This document shows, in pieces, positions 32,004-47,000 of a DNA stretch of 64,000 bases; within the stretch, counting starts at the first letter, position 1; each line of letters starts with the position of its first letter. The notes below the pieces were generated by a model that was not told where the DNA came from, did no database searches, and was given only the letters and a program-made list of their open reading frames with translations. This stretch comes from Pristionchus mayeri (Eukaryota > Nematoda > Chromadorea > Rhabditida > Neodiplogasteridae), in assembly GCA_036245805.1 (NCBI GenBank), contig BTRK01000003.1, forward strand, positions 28,607,715-28,671,714. The letters are read 5' to 3'. The position numbers and the translations under genes were made by a program.

Positions 32004-35000
32004 CTACATGTCGCTCTTCTCCTTCCTGCAGTATAGCTCCTTGAGTGCCTTCAGTTCCTCGATGAGTGCCTTGTTCTGATTCTCCAGCACCGCCACTCGA
32101 TTCTCCAGACACTTCACGTACTCCTGCAATTCATTCCATTCAATTGTTTATTTAATAGTGGCAATCCAAATCCAGTGCATTGAAATCACACTCGCAACTG
32201 ATCAACCTAACGAAAAGCTGAACTAATTTCAGTATTTCTCGGCTTTTAAATAAACTTTAGCAAATCTTTTTCTCATCAAATATTCTTTCTATTTTTATTA
32301 TTATTTCTTACTGAACGGGGATACTTTCCAGTTTTCAGCATGTCCATTTGATTCGCTAATCCAATGCACTATTACTCCTAATGGTTCAGTGGAAAGAGCT
32401 GCGCGCTAAAATGTTCTCGTGATTCTTAATTATCTTGGCATTCTTCTGCCTCAACTACTTCATTTATTTCCAAGTGCGTTTTCTGTACTTCTATCCAGTT
32501 CTTGTTGCTCCAAAATACTCTGTGTCTTTTTTTACCCACTGAGTATTTCACCCCCCCCCCCCCTTACTCCTGTCCTCCTCCTCCCTCACCTTCTTCTTCC
32601 TTCTGCATTCCTTGGCTGCTTCTCTGTTCTTCAGCAGTCGCACCTGTCGCTTTCGCGTGCTCTCGTCCTCACCTCCCATTGAGACGCCTGCAAATATTTT
32701 ACGCATTTATTGCATTAATAATACTAATACTAATTACTAGTTGTTTTTTTTAGATATTTTCAGGCACAACAGAATACAATTTCATGGATAAATAGTTGAT
32801 CGATTTGAAGGTAACGCGCCTTTTAGATCAAAGATGAAATACATTTTGGGCGACTAAACATGCTATGAAACCCATTGTATACTGTACCCTTGCTTACCGT
32901 GTCCTCCAGTGGGCGAGGGCGACGACGAGTAGCCGGTAGACGACATCAGCGAAGACGTCCAATCAACTGAAATCGATCGATAAATAAATCGATTTCACAA
33001 CTTCCGTTCGGGACCCAGTCACCATTCATCTCAATCATCTACCCAATTGTCAGCCTCGCAACTCTCCTCTTCCCTTCATTCGTTGCGTCTCCCCTTCTCT
33101 ATTTCTGTTCCCCTTTTCCTCACCCCATCACCCCCTCTCCATCACTATCAGTGACGTCATTTCTCCACCTTTCCTCCCTATCGATAAGGTTGCCTCCCTT
33201 CCCGCCGAAACAAGACGACCTGGCTCCCTCTCTCCCAATATCTCGCCCCTTCTATATGCAGAGAGATCACTCAATATCGAGAGGAAAGGGGGAAGGAGTT
33301 GGGAGCCCACGCCAGAGTTTCACCCTTCATATTCAATATTCATGACTGCGGCAGGCTCTATGGAGCACATTGAGGGGAGGAAGATAGTAGACGAAAGTGA
33401 GAGAATGAGAGAATGAGAAGGAAGGAAGGAGGGCATCCGATATGATGCATATTCCAATATCCGAAGTGCGCAAGCAGTCCCATCACGGAAGTTACTAATA
33501 CAGCCAAATCGAGTAATTTCCCCCAAACGACAGATGTACTTTCGAAAACAACAGTGAACTTCGTGATCCATAACTAATCTAGTAGCAAATACTAGTCGAT
33601 GATTGAAATAGGAACGTATGGGAATTTGCGAACGGTAGATTGCCTTAAGTCATCAAAGAGCACAGGTTTGCCATCGAAATATTGACTTAGTAAAAATAAC
33701 GAATCATGCATCACTCCATTCAAAGACACATCTACACCGACAATTCAACACACTCACAGTACCTCCTTTCCTCTCCATGAAGTCATCCTCTTCCCCCAGC
33801 ATCGCCCCTCCTCCGAGTGACTCTCGCAGTGTCATCGCTCCTCCTCGTTGTCCCCCTCCATTCATGCTTCCCGAGGCTCCGCCCCCATTCTGCTGCTGCT
33901 GCAGCGAGTGGTGGCCATTGCTTCCTCCTCCGAGCTGCGCCGCCACCTCGTCGAACATCCTCCTCCGGTCGACTTTCGCTGCTGCAGCTGCAGAAAGGAG
34001 TGAAGAGGAGTCAGGCAGAGGGAATGATCAGAGGGCAGGCTAAGGGTCTGGATGATAAACGTATGCTTGTGTCAGATAACGAGATAAGCATCGACGACAG
34101 AGGTTGAATGAGTAGAGAATGAGTGCGCTTGACATTCGAGAATCGATAATTGCGGTCGTTAATCGGCTCAAGTACATGCGTATCCCTCGTACAAAATAAC
34201 CACTTCAAAACACGCCAAAACATCCCATAATAAGCCTACAATTACTGTAGTCAGCCATAAATCATTTTTTGTAGAAATCCTTCAGCTTTAGATAATTGCC
34301 TAACCATTGTAACTAAGCCAAACTAACATTCGACTTTCCCCGATGCTTCCTTTCTGAATGAGGAAATCGGGCAATCGGATTGACACAACGACTGGATGGA
34401 TGGATGGATGGAACGAAGGGACGGGAGAGGATGGAAAATAAGAGACTAAGCTGATCAGCCTCCATATCTATCGGAGATTGATACGGGGATCGGCTCGCAC
34501 AACTGGGACATCATCCATCTCTCTATCGCTCTCCTTTCCCACCTCCCCCCTCTCAGATCTCTCACTTTCAGCCCCCAAAAAACGGAAGTTGCATAGGAAA
34601 TGGAAAGCCAGTGAGAAACTACCGGAGGATGAGGGAAGGGAGTAAGAGATACAACCGAGAAAAAGGCAGCAAAGATGACGTCTTCGGAAAATTGAAAATC
34701 GAGAGTGTGTGGAAGGGAAGGGAGGAAAAAAGGTCGATGATAGGAGGGAGCAGAGAGGGGAAGTAAAGAGGAGGGGAGAGAAGGGAAGATAGACGGGGTC
34801 AGGAAAGGAGACGAATATTGCAGAGAACTGTGCGGGAAATAGTGTGAGAAAGAGGAAAATGCGTGTGATTGAAAGGAGTGAAGAGAGACCACCAAATATG
34901 AGTAGACAGAAGGAAGTAGGAAGGAAGGGATGGAAAGAGGAGAGCAGAAATTCATCGCTTATTCAACCCGAGAGTGATAGAGTCAAGGGGTTATCAGTTG

Positions 35001-38000
35001 CATTGGGAGTAGAGAGTCAGTGGAGAGAGTGAGATGATCGGGGAGGGGGAAGGGGACGAAGAGGACACAACCAGATCTAATCTACTACTACTCTCTGCAC
35101 GTTGTAATCAATACGGGAAACAACACGTCTTCCTCCAATGAATTCAACCGCTTCAGCTGCCGATTTATGCGAATTATGGCCGCTGCGCGCGCTCTCTCTC
35201 TTTAGCACGTTCTCTTGCGGCGAAGCGAGAAATAAACGAAGCACTCGGTTAAAAAAAAACCGAGGGAGCGGGAATTCATGATGGGAATATTCGATACACT
35301 CGAGGAGGAGGAAGATGAGAGTGAAAAGGAGCGTGAAGGAGGGGATGAAAGAGATGAAAAACTAAATTTGCAAATGAATTGCATCATTCTGCATATTCAG
35401 TTCATGATAGCGCCTGTTCTTTACATAAAATGCATTACTTAGTAGTCTTCATACTAACCTTTTCCTGTATATTTTCCGGCTATCAAATAGAAAACAAATC
35501 AAATTAAAATATATATTTTAGAAGTATGTTCAAAAACGCCAGTGAGCTTATGAACAGTAGAATAAATCGATTACTAATCTCGCCAAATACCTAAAACACG
35601 CACACACAAAACACGCTACTTGCCTTGCTGGAAAAGAGTAAGGGAAAGCTCGGGAAAGAGAACGAGAGACTAAGTGAGCAGAGAAAACATTCTAGCCCCG
35701 TCTGGGGGAAGATTCCCAGAATTCTCATTCATCTCCCGGATTTCGCCTCGCATCTGGGTCTGACAGAGGCTAATTCATTCATCGCTCTACAATTCATTCA
35801 CTATTCAGTGGCTGCTGATCTCCGACCTTCGAGGTAGATCATTGAGTGCGCACGTACAAAACTTGAAGAAAGGTGGTTCTCCAGATAACTGTCCCCTCTC
35901 TCGCCCTGGTTGTCTCTTCACTGCGCATTGTCTCCCCTAACTCTGATCGTCCGATCTCATCTATTTCCGTTACTCTTCTCAAACATGAAATCATATTGAT
36001 TCCTCCTCCCTACCACTCGCATACATTGAGACTCCCCTGACACCACAAACACTATACTCCTGTATCATATACGAGAGAGCACGGGAAACGAAGAGAGTCA
36101 GATAGAGATAGCACTGAACTACCAGTTACTCACAACACAACACTACACAACGAATGCGACCACTGAGATACGAGTACAATCGGACATTGAATGCCTGGTA
36201 TAATACAACTATTAAAGTTACCAAACACCCTTGAAAATGCCTTTCTATATTATTTCACGATGTAATAGAACGGGCTGTAATTAGTTAAACTCCAATAATG
36301 AAAATAATAGAAATTCAATATTTGCATTAGCGTAGAGCCGCAAAGTGTGAGTCTGAGTTGCCTGATCACGCCCGCTCTCTCCCTTTTACACACTATATCG
36401 CTCGTTTTGTCGTGATCAGGGTGCTCCCGCCAATTCAAATTATTTCCATGGGTGTTGGGAAACTTTAAAGCTATAATTCTTTGAATTCACAAAATCTCCA
36501 TTCCCTCAATTCCGCCTGTTCAAATTAACAGCCATTTCCGGCCTTATGCCTTCACAAACTGGGAAATGCCTTATTCCTTTTAGATTTGCATTCCAGAAAT
36601 GTAAAGAAAGAATTACAAACCCCCGAAGTCCACAAAGCATGAATCGGTGGACCCAAATCTAAACGTCATTCCCCCCCCCCCCACCCTCCCTCTCCCTCGA
36701 CTGACCTCCTTGGGAGAAGGAGTGGTCCTGCATGCCCTTCAGAGTGTGCATCTCTCCAGTGCTGCCCTCGAAGGCTGCAATCCAATCAGATTGCTATCGG
36801 GATGGTAGGAAATCTTGCAGGAAACTCTTTGTTATTAACTTCTGAGATTGTGGCACCGGCAATAAATATTTTGCTGGTGAAAATATCGCCAATAATGCTA
36901 TTCTTAGATCATGCAAAACATATCACACTTTTTTCAATGCGACTATCGATTCTTAGAATTTGAAAAACGAGAGCACAAACAGCAGGATTGTTGCAGCGGC
37001 GATTGTCTATTTCACATCAACTACAAATTCATTGAGAAAAGACTTCGTTGATCCCCGGTTCCTGGTCTGTATATCAAAACAATTTGAGCACATTTACCAG
37101 AGTTGGGCGTCAGCTGAGGGTGGTTGTTCCTCGCAGCCGCAACCAGTGCTGCAGCAGTCGCCACGTTGATCTGCTGCAATCATTCACAATTAGTCCCAGT
37201 TTTTTTCTAAATTTTATGCTAAACGAGAAAATAAACTTCAGTCGTATGACTTTAACGTTTCGTGCCCAATGCAAAGCCATTATTCTAACGCGGTTCAGCG
37301 CGGAAATTAAAGTAGCGCTCGGCACATCTGAGTCAGATCGGCCGAATTCTCGCTACTTTACTCGGCCAAGCGAAAAGAGCGTAAATAATGAGCCACGCTT
37401 CGTTTGACACCTTTCCTCCTCACTCCTTTCCTCTCTTTCTGAGAAATCAGTAAGAGAACCCCTACAATGGTGTTGGAGAGAGAGGCCACGAGACACTACT
37501 TTCGCTTAGAAACTATCACTACGTGTGAGAACAATAAAGAAAAACGATATCTCCAGAGGAATGCGGTCTAGATATCATGGGACAGAGTAAAACGAAATTG
37601 ATATGATCTCTCGCGTTGTCCAACTGGTGAGACAACGCGTCTTCATGGGAGATTACTCGCAGAAGGGAAAGCTTCAGCATGCGGCGAGGCCAGTGGGTAT
37701 GACGTCATCACTCCAAGGGGCTAAGGCTCTGCAGGCATCCAGGATAAAGAGAGGGAGGAAGAAAGAGGGAAACCCATTCAAGTGAGACAAGACTATCGGC
37801 ACATTTCCAGAGTAAGAAGAAAGACGATTTGATAGGAGAACCGGAGTAAGGAGAAACTCATAAATCATAAGTTGAGCCAATCTGGTGAGGCAAGGAGTCA
37901 GATAGAGAAAGAGTCAGTCAGCTAGAGAAGGCCGAGAGTTGCAGAAGACACACAACGCGCGTGTGGTGTGTGTTTGTGAACTTTCAGAGACTTTTCTCTC

Positions 38001-41000
38001 TCTCACTCGTTTAACCCCCCCCCCCCCCATCATTCTATGCCACCAACACACTGCTCTCTCTCTCCCATGGCACATGACGTACATTCTAACCCCCTCCCCC
38101 CAGTTCCCTTCCCTCCCTCCCTCCCTCCTTCCCTCCCTCTCTCGCGTTTTGGACACTCTAGAACAGTGGGAACCGCCGTGCACCGAGACACGAGTAAAGC
38201 GGATAAATATGGTGACTTGACATGGAACCCGCTCAGTGAGCGTCGACTTTTCGTGCTGATGTCATCATGGTATTTCCGGCCCCTCCCATGGCGATTGCAC
38301 TCATAATTCCCATGACATTACCATGGTAGTAGGGAGGGGGATGGGGGATACTGTAAGTTCTCAATATTCGAGTGCTCCCCGCGTACGCGGATAACGACGT
38401 TTCAGAGCCGCGTTCGAAAATCAAACGATCACTTCAATTGGCGATAAATGACTACTTCTTCCCTTCAAGAGGTGGAGTGAGTGTAGATCATTGAACCAAC
38501 TGGGTTCGTCTTACGTTTCGAGTGGAGATGCGGGGAGAAAACACCTTACTAATCAGTTCAGCTGGTTGAAAGTGCACAGAAAACTCGATCTTTCGTCCAC
38601 TGAGCAATATCAGTCATGTGTGAGACTTTAGTGGCCAAGGATAGTGAATGAAGGTTGATTCATCCAAGCTTTGGCTGATGCAATCCTCCTCTGGATAACA
38701 GGTTCGCCCTCATCACCCTCCAGCTGCTATGGATGGCGTCACGGTCATCGACTGATCACTCGTCATCCCAATCACTCGCCACTTCCCCGACAACAATAGC
38801 CACAGACTCTCGCGCGTCCTAATAATCCCGGACACCAATCTGGTCTCTAATCGTGGTGTCATCTCCCCTCAGCACGTCATCCCCTCCTGTCTTCCAGAGA
38901 CCCCTCTCACCCCCTACTTCTTATCTGCTAACCTTCAGCTCCCTTTATCGTCCCTGCACAGATTGGCCGAACCCCATAACACGTGCATCTATAGAGATCT
39001 CGACTCTCCCCTGTGTATCTGACCGATAGATAGAGTGAGTAGAGAAGAGAGTCGTGGCTCTCTCGAAACAGGTAGAGAAAACGGCCGAATTTTGAAGGGG
39101 AACCGTCTTGGTGATGTCACCTTCCTCTTCTTTCCCCCGTCTCTCCTCTCCGATCTCTAATTCTTCTCTGGTAGTTCACTACATCATCAAGCAGTACCCA
39201 CATTTGGGTGCCAACGAACTCGAAATAGTTAAAGGCGCTTGTGATCAAAGTATCAACGCTACCGTATTGCAATATTAATAAAACAATATCACTATCTTTG
39301 ACACAAATTATTTTTTAACCAGGGTAGCCACACGCCCACGCAAACGCATTTTGAGTAATCTGAATGCTAATGCGAGCCATCTGCTCAAGCAATCCATCTC
39401 GAAAAGCTTCCGCGATATTTGGAACCACTCACTCCTCCGTAGCTGAGATCGCCCAGTGAGAGATCGCCGCCATTGAGTGGCAAGCCTGCAAGACACGCTA
39501 CCGTAATCCACACCATTTAATCCTGCTAAGATCCTACCGTACCCTGTCCGAGGAGGAGGTTGTTGGAGAGGGGCGAGTTGTAGGGCGAGCCCATCGCTCC
39601 GTTAGAGGAAGACTGCAGCTGCTGCTGAGAAGAGGCAGAAGAGGTGGAGGGAAGGAGACCGGAGCGGGGGATCTGCACGAGAGCAGCAGTGAATACAAGA
39701 CCACACAAACTCATTCAGACTGGTCATACATCGAGGGACAGTCACGAGATTTCGCTACATTTGTGCAATAAAAAGTGCGCATAATAGTGCCGACAGGGTG
39801 AAGTTCGCAACGCTCACAACAGAGATTCTCGGAGAGGGAGAGAGATCAAGAGTCAATCAATTACCTGCACGTGCAGGGAGTCTCCAGGCCCACTGAGGGT
39901 GTTCGATGAGGTGCCTGAAGTGTAAGGGTAAGTTGGATTTTTATCATCACTACGAAATTCAATGAAAATAAGCAGAATATTTAAGACTCTGGTCATCCCT
40001 ATGGAAATCGGAGAATAACTCAGCGGAACTCGCTCTTCTATTCCTATGCTCCCTCATTATTGATGATCAGGAAGACACGATGCATGGTAATCATATCTTA
40101 ACTGAACGCGCGAGTGAGCAGTGGAGACGCTTGCAATGGTAGATGCACGAACTCTTCCCACCCTCCCCTCATCTCATCTCATTCACTACCCTCTCACTTC
40201 GTCTTTTCTTCCCCACTCTCGTATGCACTTTCTCCCCATTCACTCATCCTCGAATTCTATCATACTTTTCGCATTCTGATTCTCCATATCGTCTGGACTT
40301 TCAATACATTCAAGAATCAACCATATCACATGGCGTGATGATTCCTCCTCATTCCCCAATTCCCTTTCATAATCAGCGGGGGTGGAAATTCGCTTTGAGA
40401 GATCAGGCGCAATTGTAAGAATTGAAAAGGATACGGACCACGAGATTAATCTCGCGAATCTTCATCATTCGGAACAAGAAATCAAACAAGAGTTGTCGCG
40501 AGATTAATCTCTCGAATCTGTTAATTTCACAAAATCAGTTCTCGCTCACCGGGCGTCGTGTCTACCGTACTCCCGAGCGACGACTGAACGGATGCGGGCG
40601 GGGGCGAATCCTCCGGCTCCGTCTTCATCGTCTTGTCCACAGTCTCGAGATCCTTCAGGATCATCCTGCAATGCGATCGATAAATATCTCAAAATACAAT
40701 ACGACGAGACCAATACTCACCGAGTCTTTCACCCTTTGCCAGCCCCAAATGTTAAGACTGCTAAACCAAGTCACAACCTGGGGGAGACAATTTTTGTCAG
40801 ACTTCCTCTCGTTAGGTCTAGCGAAAAGATAATTGGGAAGTCACAAGGACAGCTAATATGAGGAATCCCCCAATCAAGTCTTGTTCCGCACTGATTAATA
40901 TCTGTGGCTTAGTCCCGTTGATCAACCGCCCTCTTCCTGCCCTTCCCTCCTCTTCCTGTCAATTAGAGCCCCCTTCAGAGTCTCGTGCATGTCAACTCCA

Positions 41001-44000
41001 CCTTCACTTTTCTGCAACTAATGCCTCAAACGCCCCTTTTTGCACGATTCTGACAGGAGACCAGGAATGGACATACAAGAGATGCTAATACCTAGAAAAT
41101 ACCACCGAATTATCTCATCAGCTGTGACCATTAGAGCAGATGAATATGGCTACCCTTTCCATCATACATGCTATCCTCGGAATTCCTGAATGATCGAACA
41201 CCAATCAACTCTTTACTCGTTCTCTACTAACAACCTTCCTAGTCGAAATCCCTACCTACTACACTACAAACAGGACAGGTAATCAGTACCAATCAAGCAC
41301 CAAAAGCCCTTGCATAAGCCAATCAAGCCGCCGTTGAAACCCTTCCTCCGCTAATCAACTTTCGCTCAAAAAGGCTTTCGCACACAAGAACCTACAATTA
41401 TCCAGTGGAAAAGTCACGCCTCACCACCTTTACACACTAGTGAGGAAGCCTCTCATTTCCTCTTCCCCTTTCCCACTACCGTAATCATCTCACTAACACA
41501 ATCTTTTCCCTTGCGATCGCACAACCACAACACTCAGTCGGAACATTGATATTCTCAGTAGCCACTCGCTCACAAATCGCATAATAGCTTTGGATCATTT
41601 TTTCACACTGTTACTATAGCTACAACTCGGGCTGTTGAGGTGGTGAATGCTGCTTTCTTTCCATCCCTCTGATTCCCACGAACTTGTGCGAATAGAGGAC
41701 ACTACAGTACAGTGAACTGAGCGCGCGCAACGTCAGGATACTCACAAAGCATGCACTTTGCCCAAATCCTCCTCTCGGTATGATATATCACTTCATAACT
41801 AGTCGTTGGTCGTCCCATATAAAAAGAAAAACAGTTGTGATAGTCCTTTCCTACATAGGGCACAACACGATACTCACGGGACGACACACCATCATCCTCA
41901 CTGGTTGAGGCTGCTCTGTCTGCTCAGCTCTCCGAGTACTCGCTGGGTCTGCTCGTACTGCTGCAGTACCGAGTGCAGCTGGGCGTAACTGGGCGTCGTC
42001 GCACTTCCCAAGGGACCGAGAGGCGATCCCACTGATCCTCCCAGCAGTGATCCACTGCTGTTGGCACGAGGGAGGAGCGCGGTGAAGCTGCTGGATCTCT
42101 GCATGGGGGCCGGATGTCTTCCGTTGAGCAGGAGACTGGCCATCGAGGCGGGCGATCCCACGGCGGAGACTGAGGAGGAAGCGGCGCTCGTGATGAGGGC
42201 TGCTGCCAGATCTCCGTTCGTGCCACACAATCCGAAGGGCGACATCGTCGATTCGTTCGCTCCTCCGCCAATCCCAGAAATCATGCTACTCTTATTCTCG
42301 GCGAACAGCGACCAGTCGACGAGGTTCGGAATCGTGTCGATTGGGCGAGGGAGATATCACAGATGGCAAGACCCGCACCACCCAGTCGATCTGGAAGGGA
42401 CGGGGAGTGAACAGGCAAAGGTGGCTCATGCGATTCGCGGAAGAAGCGCCAATTATGAAGGGAATAGCAAGAAAAGGGAAATCGTCGACGCATAAGATAC
42501 ACAACAGCCGTATAACGAGGGCGGTGAGATGAGAGATCGTAACTGGCATATTGAGAGTTAGCGTGAAGGAAGCAGAAACTAGAGATAGAGAGTGATTGTC
42601 GGAATCGCGAACGATAATCTCATCCTAATTGACTAGAAGACTTCGAGCGCGCGCTTCCCCCTCTCGGATTGGCTAAATCCTTCGGAAACCCCCGTCCTCA
42701 TCACATCATGATAGCCGGCAATTATCCCATTTCTTCCGAATACGGATGTGAATCCGAAATTTTTAATCTACGACGAAGTAGTAAACGGATTCGAAATCGA
42801 AGAACTATGGTAGACAGGAGAAGTGTGCATGAATTTATGAGAAGTGTATCTGCACTAGGACTTATCTCCCTTTCTCGCTACAACTCCACCCTAACAGCGA
42901 CTCGTGCCTCTCTCCTATTCAACACCCTCGCGCATAAAACATCCGAATCGCACACTCTCTTCTTCCTTCTCTATCACCCAGACATCCAGGAATTGTAGCC
43001 CGAAGCGAGTCAAGGCAACACGACGACTCACATTCTTCTCCTTCCTCCACCTCTCTCGCTCTCGTGCCTGACTACCGTAACACGCAATCATCACAATCAG
43101 AGCTACTACTCCCTAATCTCAGAGGAGGAGTAGAGGAAACTCGTAACTTTCCCGCTACCATCTCATTAGAGATGTGACTGACTGACTGACTACTCCCCCA
43201 CACACATCAGTCGACGAAAGAGAGATCGCTCTACCTACCATTTAACCGCGTTTTTCTACCTCCATCAGCTAAGTATGCGCATTCACAGCGAGGGAGAGAA
43301 AGCATCGAGAAGATTCATTGAAGAATCAAGCTCAACTCGAATCAACCTACCACTGAATGCGACTCATTAGTAATACGTACAAACAATCGGTGACTATGAA
43401 CCCGAAATCATATATGCTATATCGCGTTTCCTGGTTCGCATTTTAGCGATTCAGACGCGTGAGAAGGGTGGTTGCGAAGGTGGAAGAAAGCTCACGAAAG
43501 ACGAGATACGGAATCTGGTATCTCTCGATTCTATGGGGAAATGTGGGAGAGATATCATGAGAAAAGCAGAAATGCTCTTCGAGTTAACTCAGAGAAAATG
43601 CAGGGAGAAATAGAACAGCGGGGTAAGTGCCGAAAAGCGTGCCGAGTATGTAATTAGTCTGTAGAGTTTTAGTGTGCCTTACGCGAAGTTGCTGCAGCGA
43701 CACAAATCACTCGTTATTCGCCTAACCAGGCACTCGACACGATGACAAACTGCGCTCACTGCTCGACCTATACAGCGAAAAGTCTTCGGCCAAGCACTAT
43801 CAACAACGCTCTACCTTCAACGGCCTCTCACGACTCTCAGAAAGAGTGAGAAAGCACGCAAAACGAAGAGCCGAGACTACCCATAGTTTGAACTTTACAA
43901 GAGAATCATCAATAATCTAACCACATATCGTTATGAGAAGGCGAGTTTTCTCCCCTTCTCCCCCCACGCATTCAGCGTATACAGTCATCTGTGTCCCTTG

Positions 44001-47000
44001 CGTGAAGATGTCTGACTCACTAACTTGGTTTAGATTCTTTTCGAAATCCCCCACCCTCTCATTCGACCCCGTGTTCATTCATGCAAAAGGTGCAGCAGGC
44101 CTGTTCTATAATTCTCGAATGAATCATACATGGATACATCGGAATGTCAAGTGGACGAATGAAGAGAGAGAGAGAGAGGGGATGGTCAGGGTGCAGGGAA
44201 CGCAGTCGCAGTTAGAAAGCATGCGTGATGAAGATAGGATATTTTAGCCGGAATGGCGAGAAACTGCTTCGAAGATAACAGCGAAGTCAGTGAAATAAAG
44301 AAGCCTTACTCGCGAATGTTAAGATCAGGACGATGAAATCCCCGACTTCTCTTAAGTCGTTGAGATCATCCGGTTAATCACCGATTCCAGCCATGGGTTA
44401 TTTTCCGATAGCTCGAGTAATAATCACGATGTGCATATTTAACGCAGTTAAAACACAAAAATTATAAGACGATCATCAGCGCTCTATTATACTGAAGGAC
44501 GAGTGTGGAAATGTCTCCTCGAGGCTCGAAAACAAGCACATTTCTGCTTCGATTCCCAACATCTTCAATAAATCCCTCTGACCTTACGAGGGAAGCGCAA
44601 TCTGATATCACCACTACGAATGCGGAACAAGAAACCTGAGACATCGGAGTAACGAGAAAACAGGAATGCTAAATTCTAGAAGCAAGTGCATGGCGACCCT
44701 TGTGCTCGTCTCATTTAGGCGACAGAAAGGGACAAGAGAAAAAGAGAGGGAGGAAAGAGGGGGAGGAGGCACGAATCAGATTCATGTGATATCTAGAGAG
44801 ATTCTAGAGTGAGATTCTCCACATCGGGTAAACGCGAAAGCTAGTGAGAGAGAAATGGACGTGTCAACTCTTTCCCCCATCTCTTCCCTCTCAGCGTGGT
44901 AAGAAATCATGCGTCTTCTCAGCTTCAGACTCGTTTGTATCATTGTTTCTCTCATGAATCTACAAAACTGGAAGTGCTCAACGGGAAAACTACGCCGGAC
45001 TTTCTCGGAAATTTCGTCCTCATTTGCATGCGCTCATTCTCACGATTGCTGATTGACTATGGCTTCCTGGTGAAGAGTCTAAGCCGGATTCCAATGCAGA
45101 AAATATCACCCCCGAGAAAATTAATTTTCAACGACAGGAGCACTTTCCTCCCCCAAAGTGTCGAAATTATTTCAAGTCGGCATGGTTGCAATCACTCTAA
45201 TTACACCTGCCACGCTTCTTTTAACATTGAACAAAATTTTTCTCCCACCGGAAATGTTGCGAACCATCACTCTAGGGACTTTTCAGTGGTACAGACATTA
45301 GAAAAAAATAGCTCGCCGGCGTAAACAGGAGTGTCTAGCGCAGTTTGAGATAAGGATAAAGTCATCTGCATGTGAGAAGGTGCGGCGTTATCATACGCTT
45401 AAATTAATAGAGAACTTTAATACTTGGCTTTGTAGCCATCATAATTCGAACAAGCACAACTTCTGGTTAAAACCATCAGCATATAGGAATCACTGGCTAT
45501 TAATAAGTTCAATCATCTTTGCATCGGTACACGCCAACCCGTCCCTAGAGGATGCTATAATAGAATGAATATTCTCAACATTCTGACGATGACTTGCACG
45601 ACATAGTAGAAATGGAATGTGCGAAGTGATTGGCTTACGATAATCGCATACGATAAGTGAGAATGCGCCCCTACACGGGGGTAACGTGTGCGTGCAATGA
45701 AGGCTCGCGTCGCAAACTCTCTTTCTCTTTCCCTCCCTCGCTTTGCCTCCCTTCCTCAGGAGAGACTCGACAAAATGTTTTCCGCAGCAGCACACTCTCA
45801 ACATTCTCGATATGTGAGTGTGCACATGCCTCGTCGTCCTCTCTTTTCCCTTTCTTAGAGCAGGGAGGCGAGTAGAGGAGACTCCGCCCGCTGTAGAGAC
45901 GGGAAAGAGAGGCCGAGTGCCCAGCAGAGGTTCTTCGAATGAGGGGCAAACGCCTCTCACTGTCTAGTACCAAGCAAGAGATCGAGGTAGAGCATAAATA
46001 ATACCAGATCAAAGTCACCTTGCTCGTTCTCGGAACATATCTCCCCTTGCAGGATGTCAGCCCTACGCCGCACATTCTAATGCATAATTCAGCTGGGTAA
46101 CTTCTCGTCACTCCTCTCTCTTTGCTCACTTCCAATATGCGAAACGCACATGTTGCAAGCTTCGCACGTTGTCTGGCGCATTTCTCATCTCGTTTATAGA
46201 GCCAAGACATAGAACTCATCGAGTGAGAAAGAGAAATAGACTGACACATCGTCACCTTTTCCGAATCCTCTTTCGTTGAATCGCCGATTGGGTAAGAAGC
46301 CAGACATATTTCATTCACACATCACCCCGGACGATGCTCATCCCATTAGCCTCGGCCTTCCGCATTGCGTTCTCCCCAAATTTTCTGCAAGGTCTCCCGG
46401 CAGATCATTGACGTAAACGTCAATCCTGTTGAGGCTCCATGGACAATTTTCCGAACCCCCTTCTTCGAGAGGACGTACATTGAAGAAAACGAGGTCATCG
46501 CTTCTCTCTGGTCTCAGTCTCAACAAATAAAGCGAGCCCGATGTCGCCTTTTCGAACCCACTCAATCTTTGAGTGCTGAACACGGGCTTGACGCATCAGC
46601 TTCGAGTGGGTTGGCAAGGGTAAGATGAGAAGGCATCCCGAAGGCCGGTCGACAACGACGACGTTGTTTACCCAATGGTTGATGGCTCTTTACGGCGTCA
46701 TCATCCTTCGCCTTGCCGCCTCCCCCTCCTCGTGCTCCCTTCTTGCAGGGAAAACCCACTTAGAGATACACACAACCCACTTGCCTCCCTCTATATCTCG
46801 ACACGCATTACCGAATCTGCACTAAAATAGAACCCCTCGGAACGATGACCTAAGACCGCCGCGTCAACTCTCGACAAAGCCACGTAGGCCCTTCTCGCAG
46901 CAGCAGGCTATTCATGAGTCTAGCTGGAGAGGGCAAGCGAGTTTCAGGAATCCTCTTTGGCATGAATGGCAATCGTCGTCTCTGCCGCCTGCCACCCTCT

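Noticed and set aside
34455..34955. 166-codon serine/proline/phenylalanine-rich minus-strand frame
   Set aside because: Translation of a polypyrimidine tract in a CREB intron.
38101..38145. CCCT-rich tract as a possible repeat array or CRISPR-like structure
   Set aside because: Simple-sequence DNA without spacers; no CRISPR arrays occur in this window.
45671..46318. 215-codon minus-strand open frame in the CREB intron
   Set aside because: No domain, no splice-site support, and composition like the surrounding DNA; overlapping frames of similar length exist, so chance is likely.
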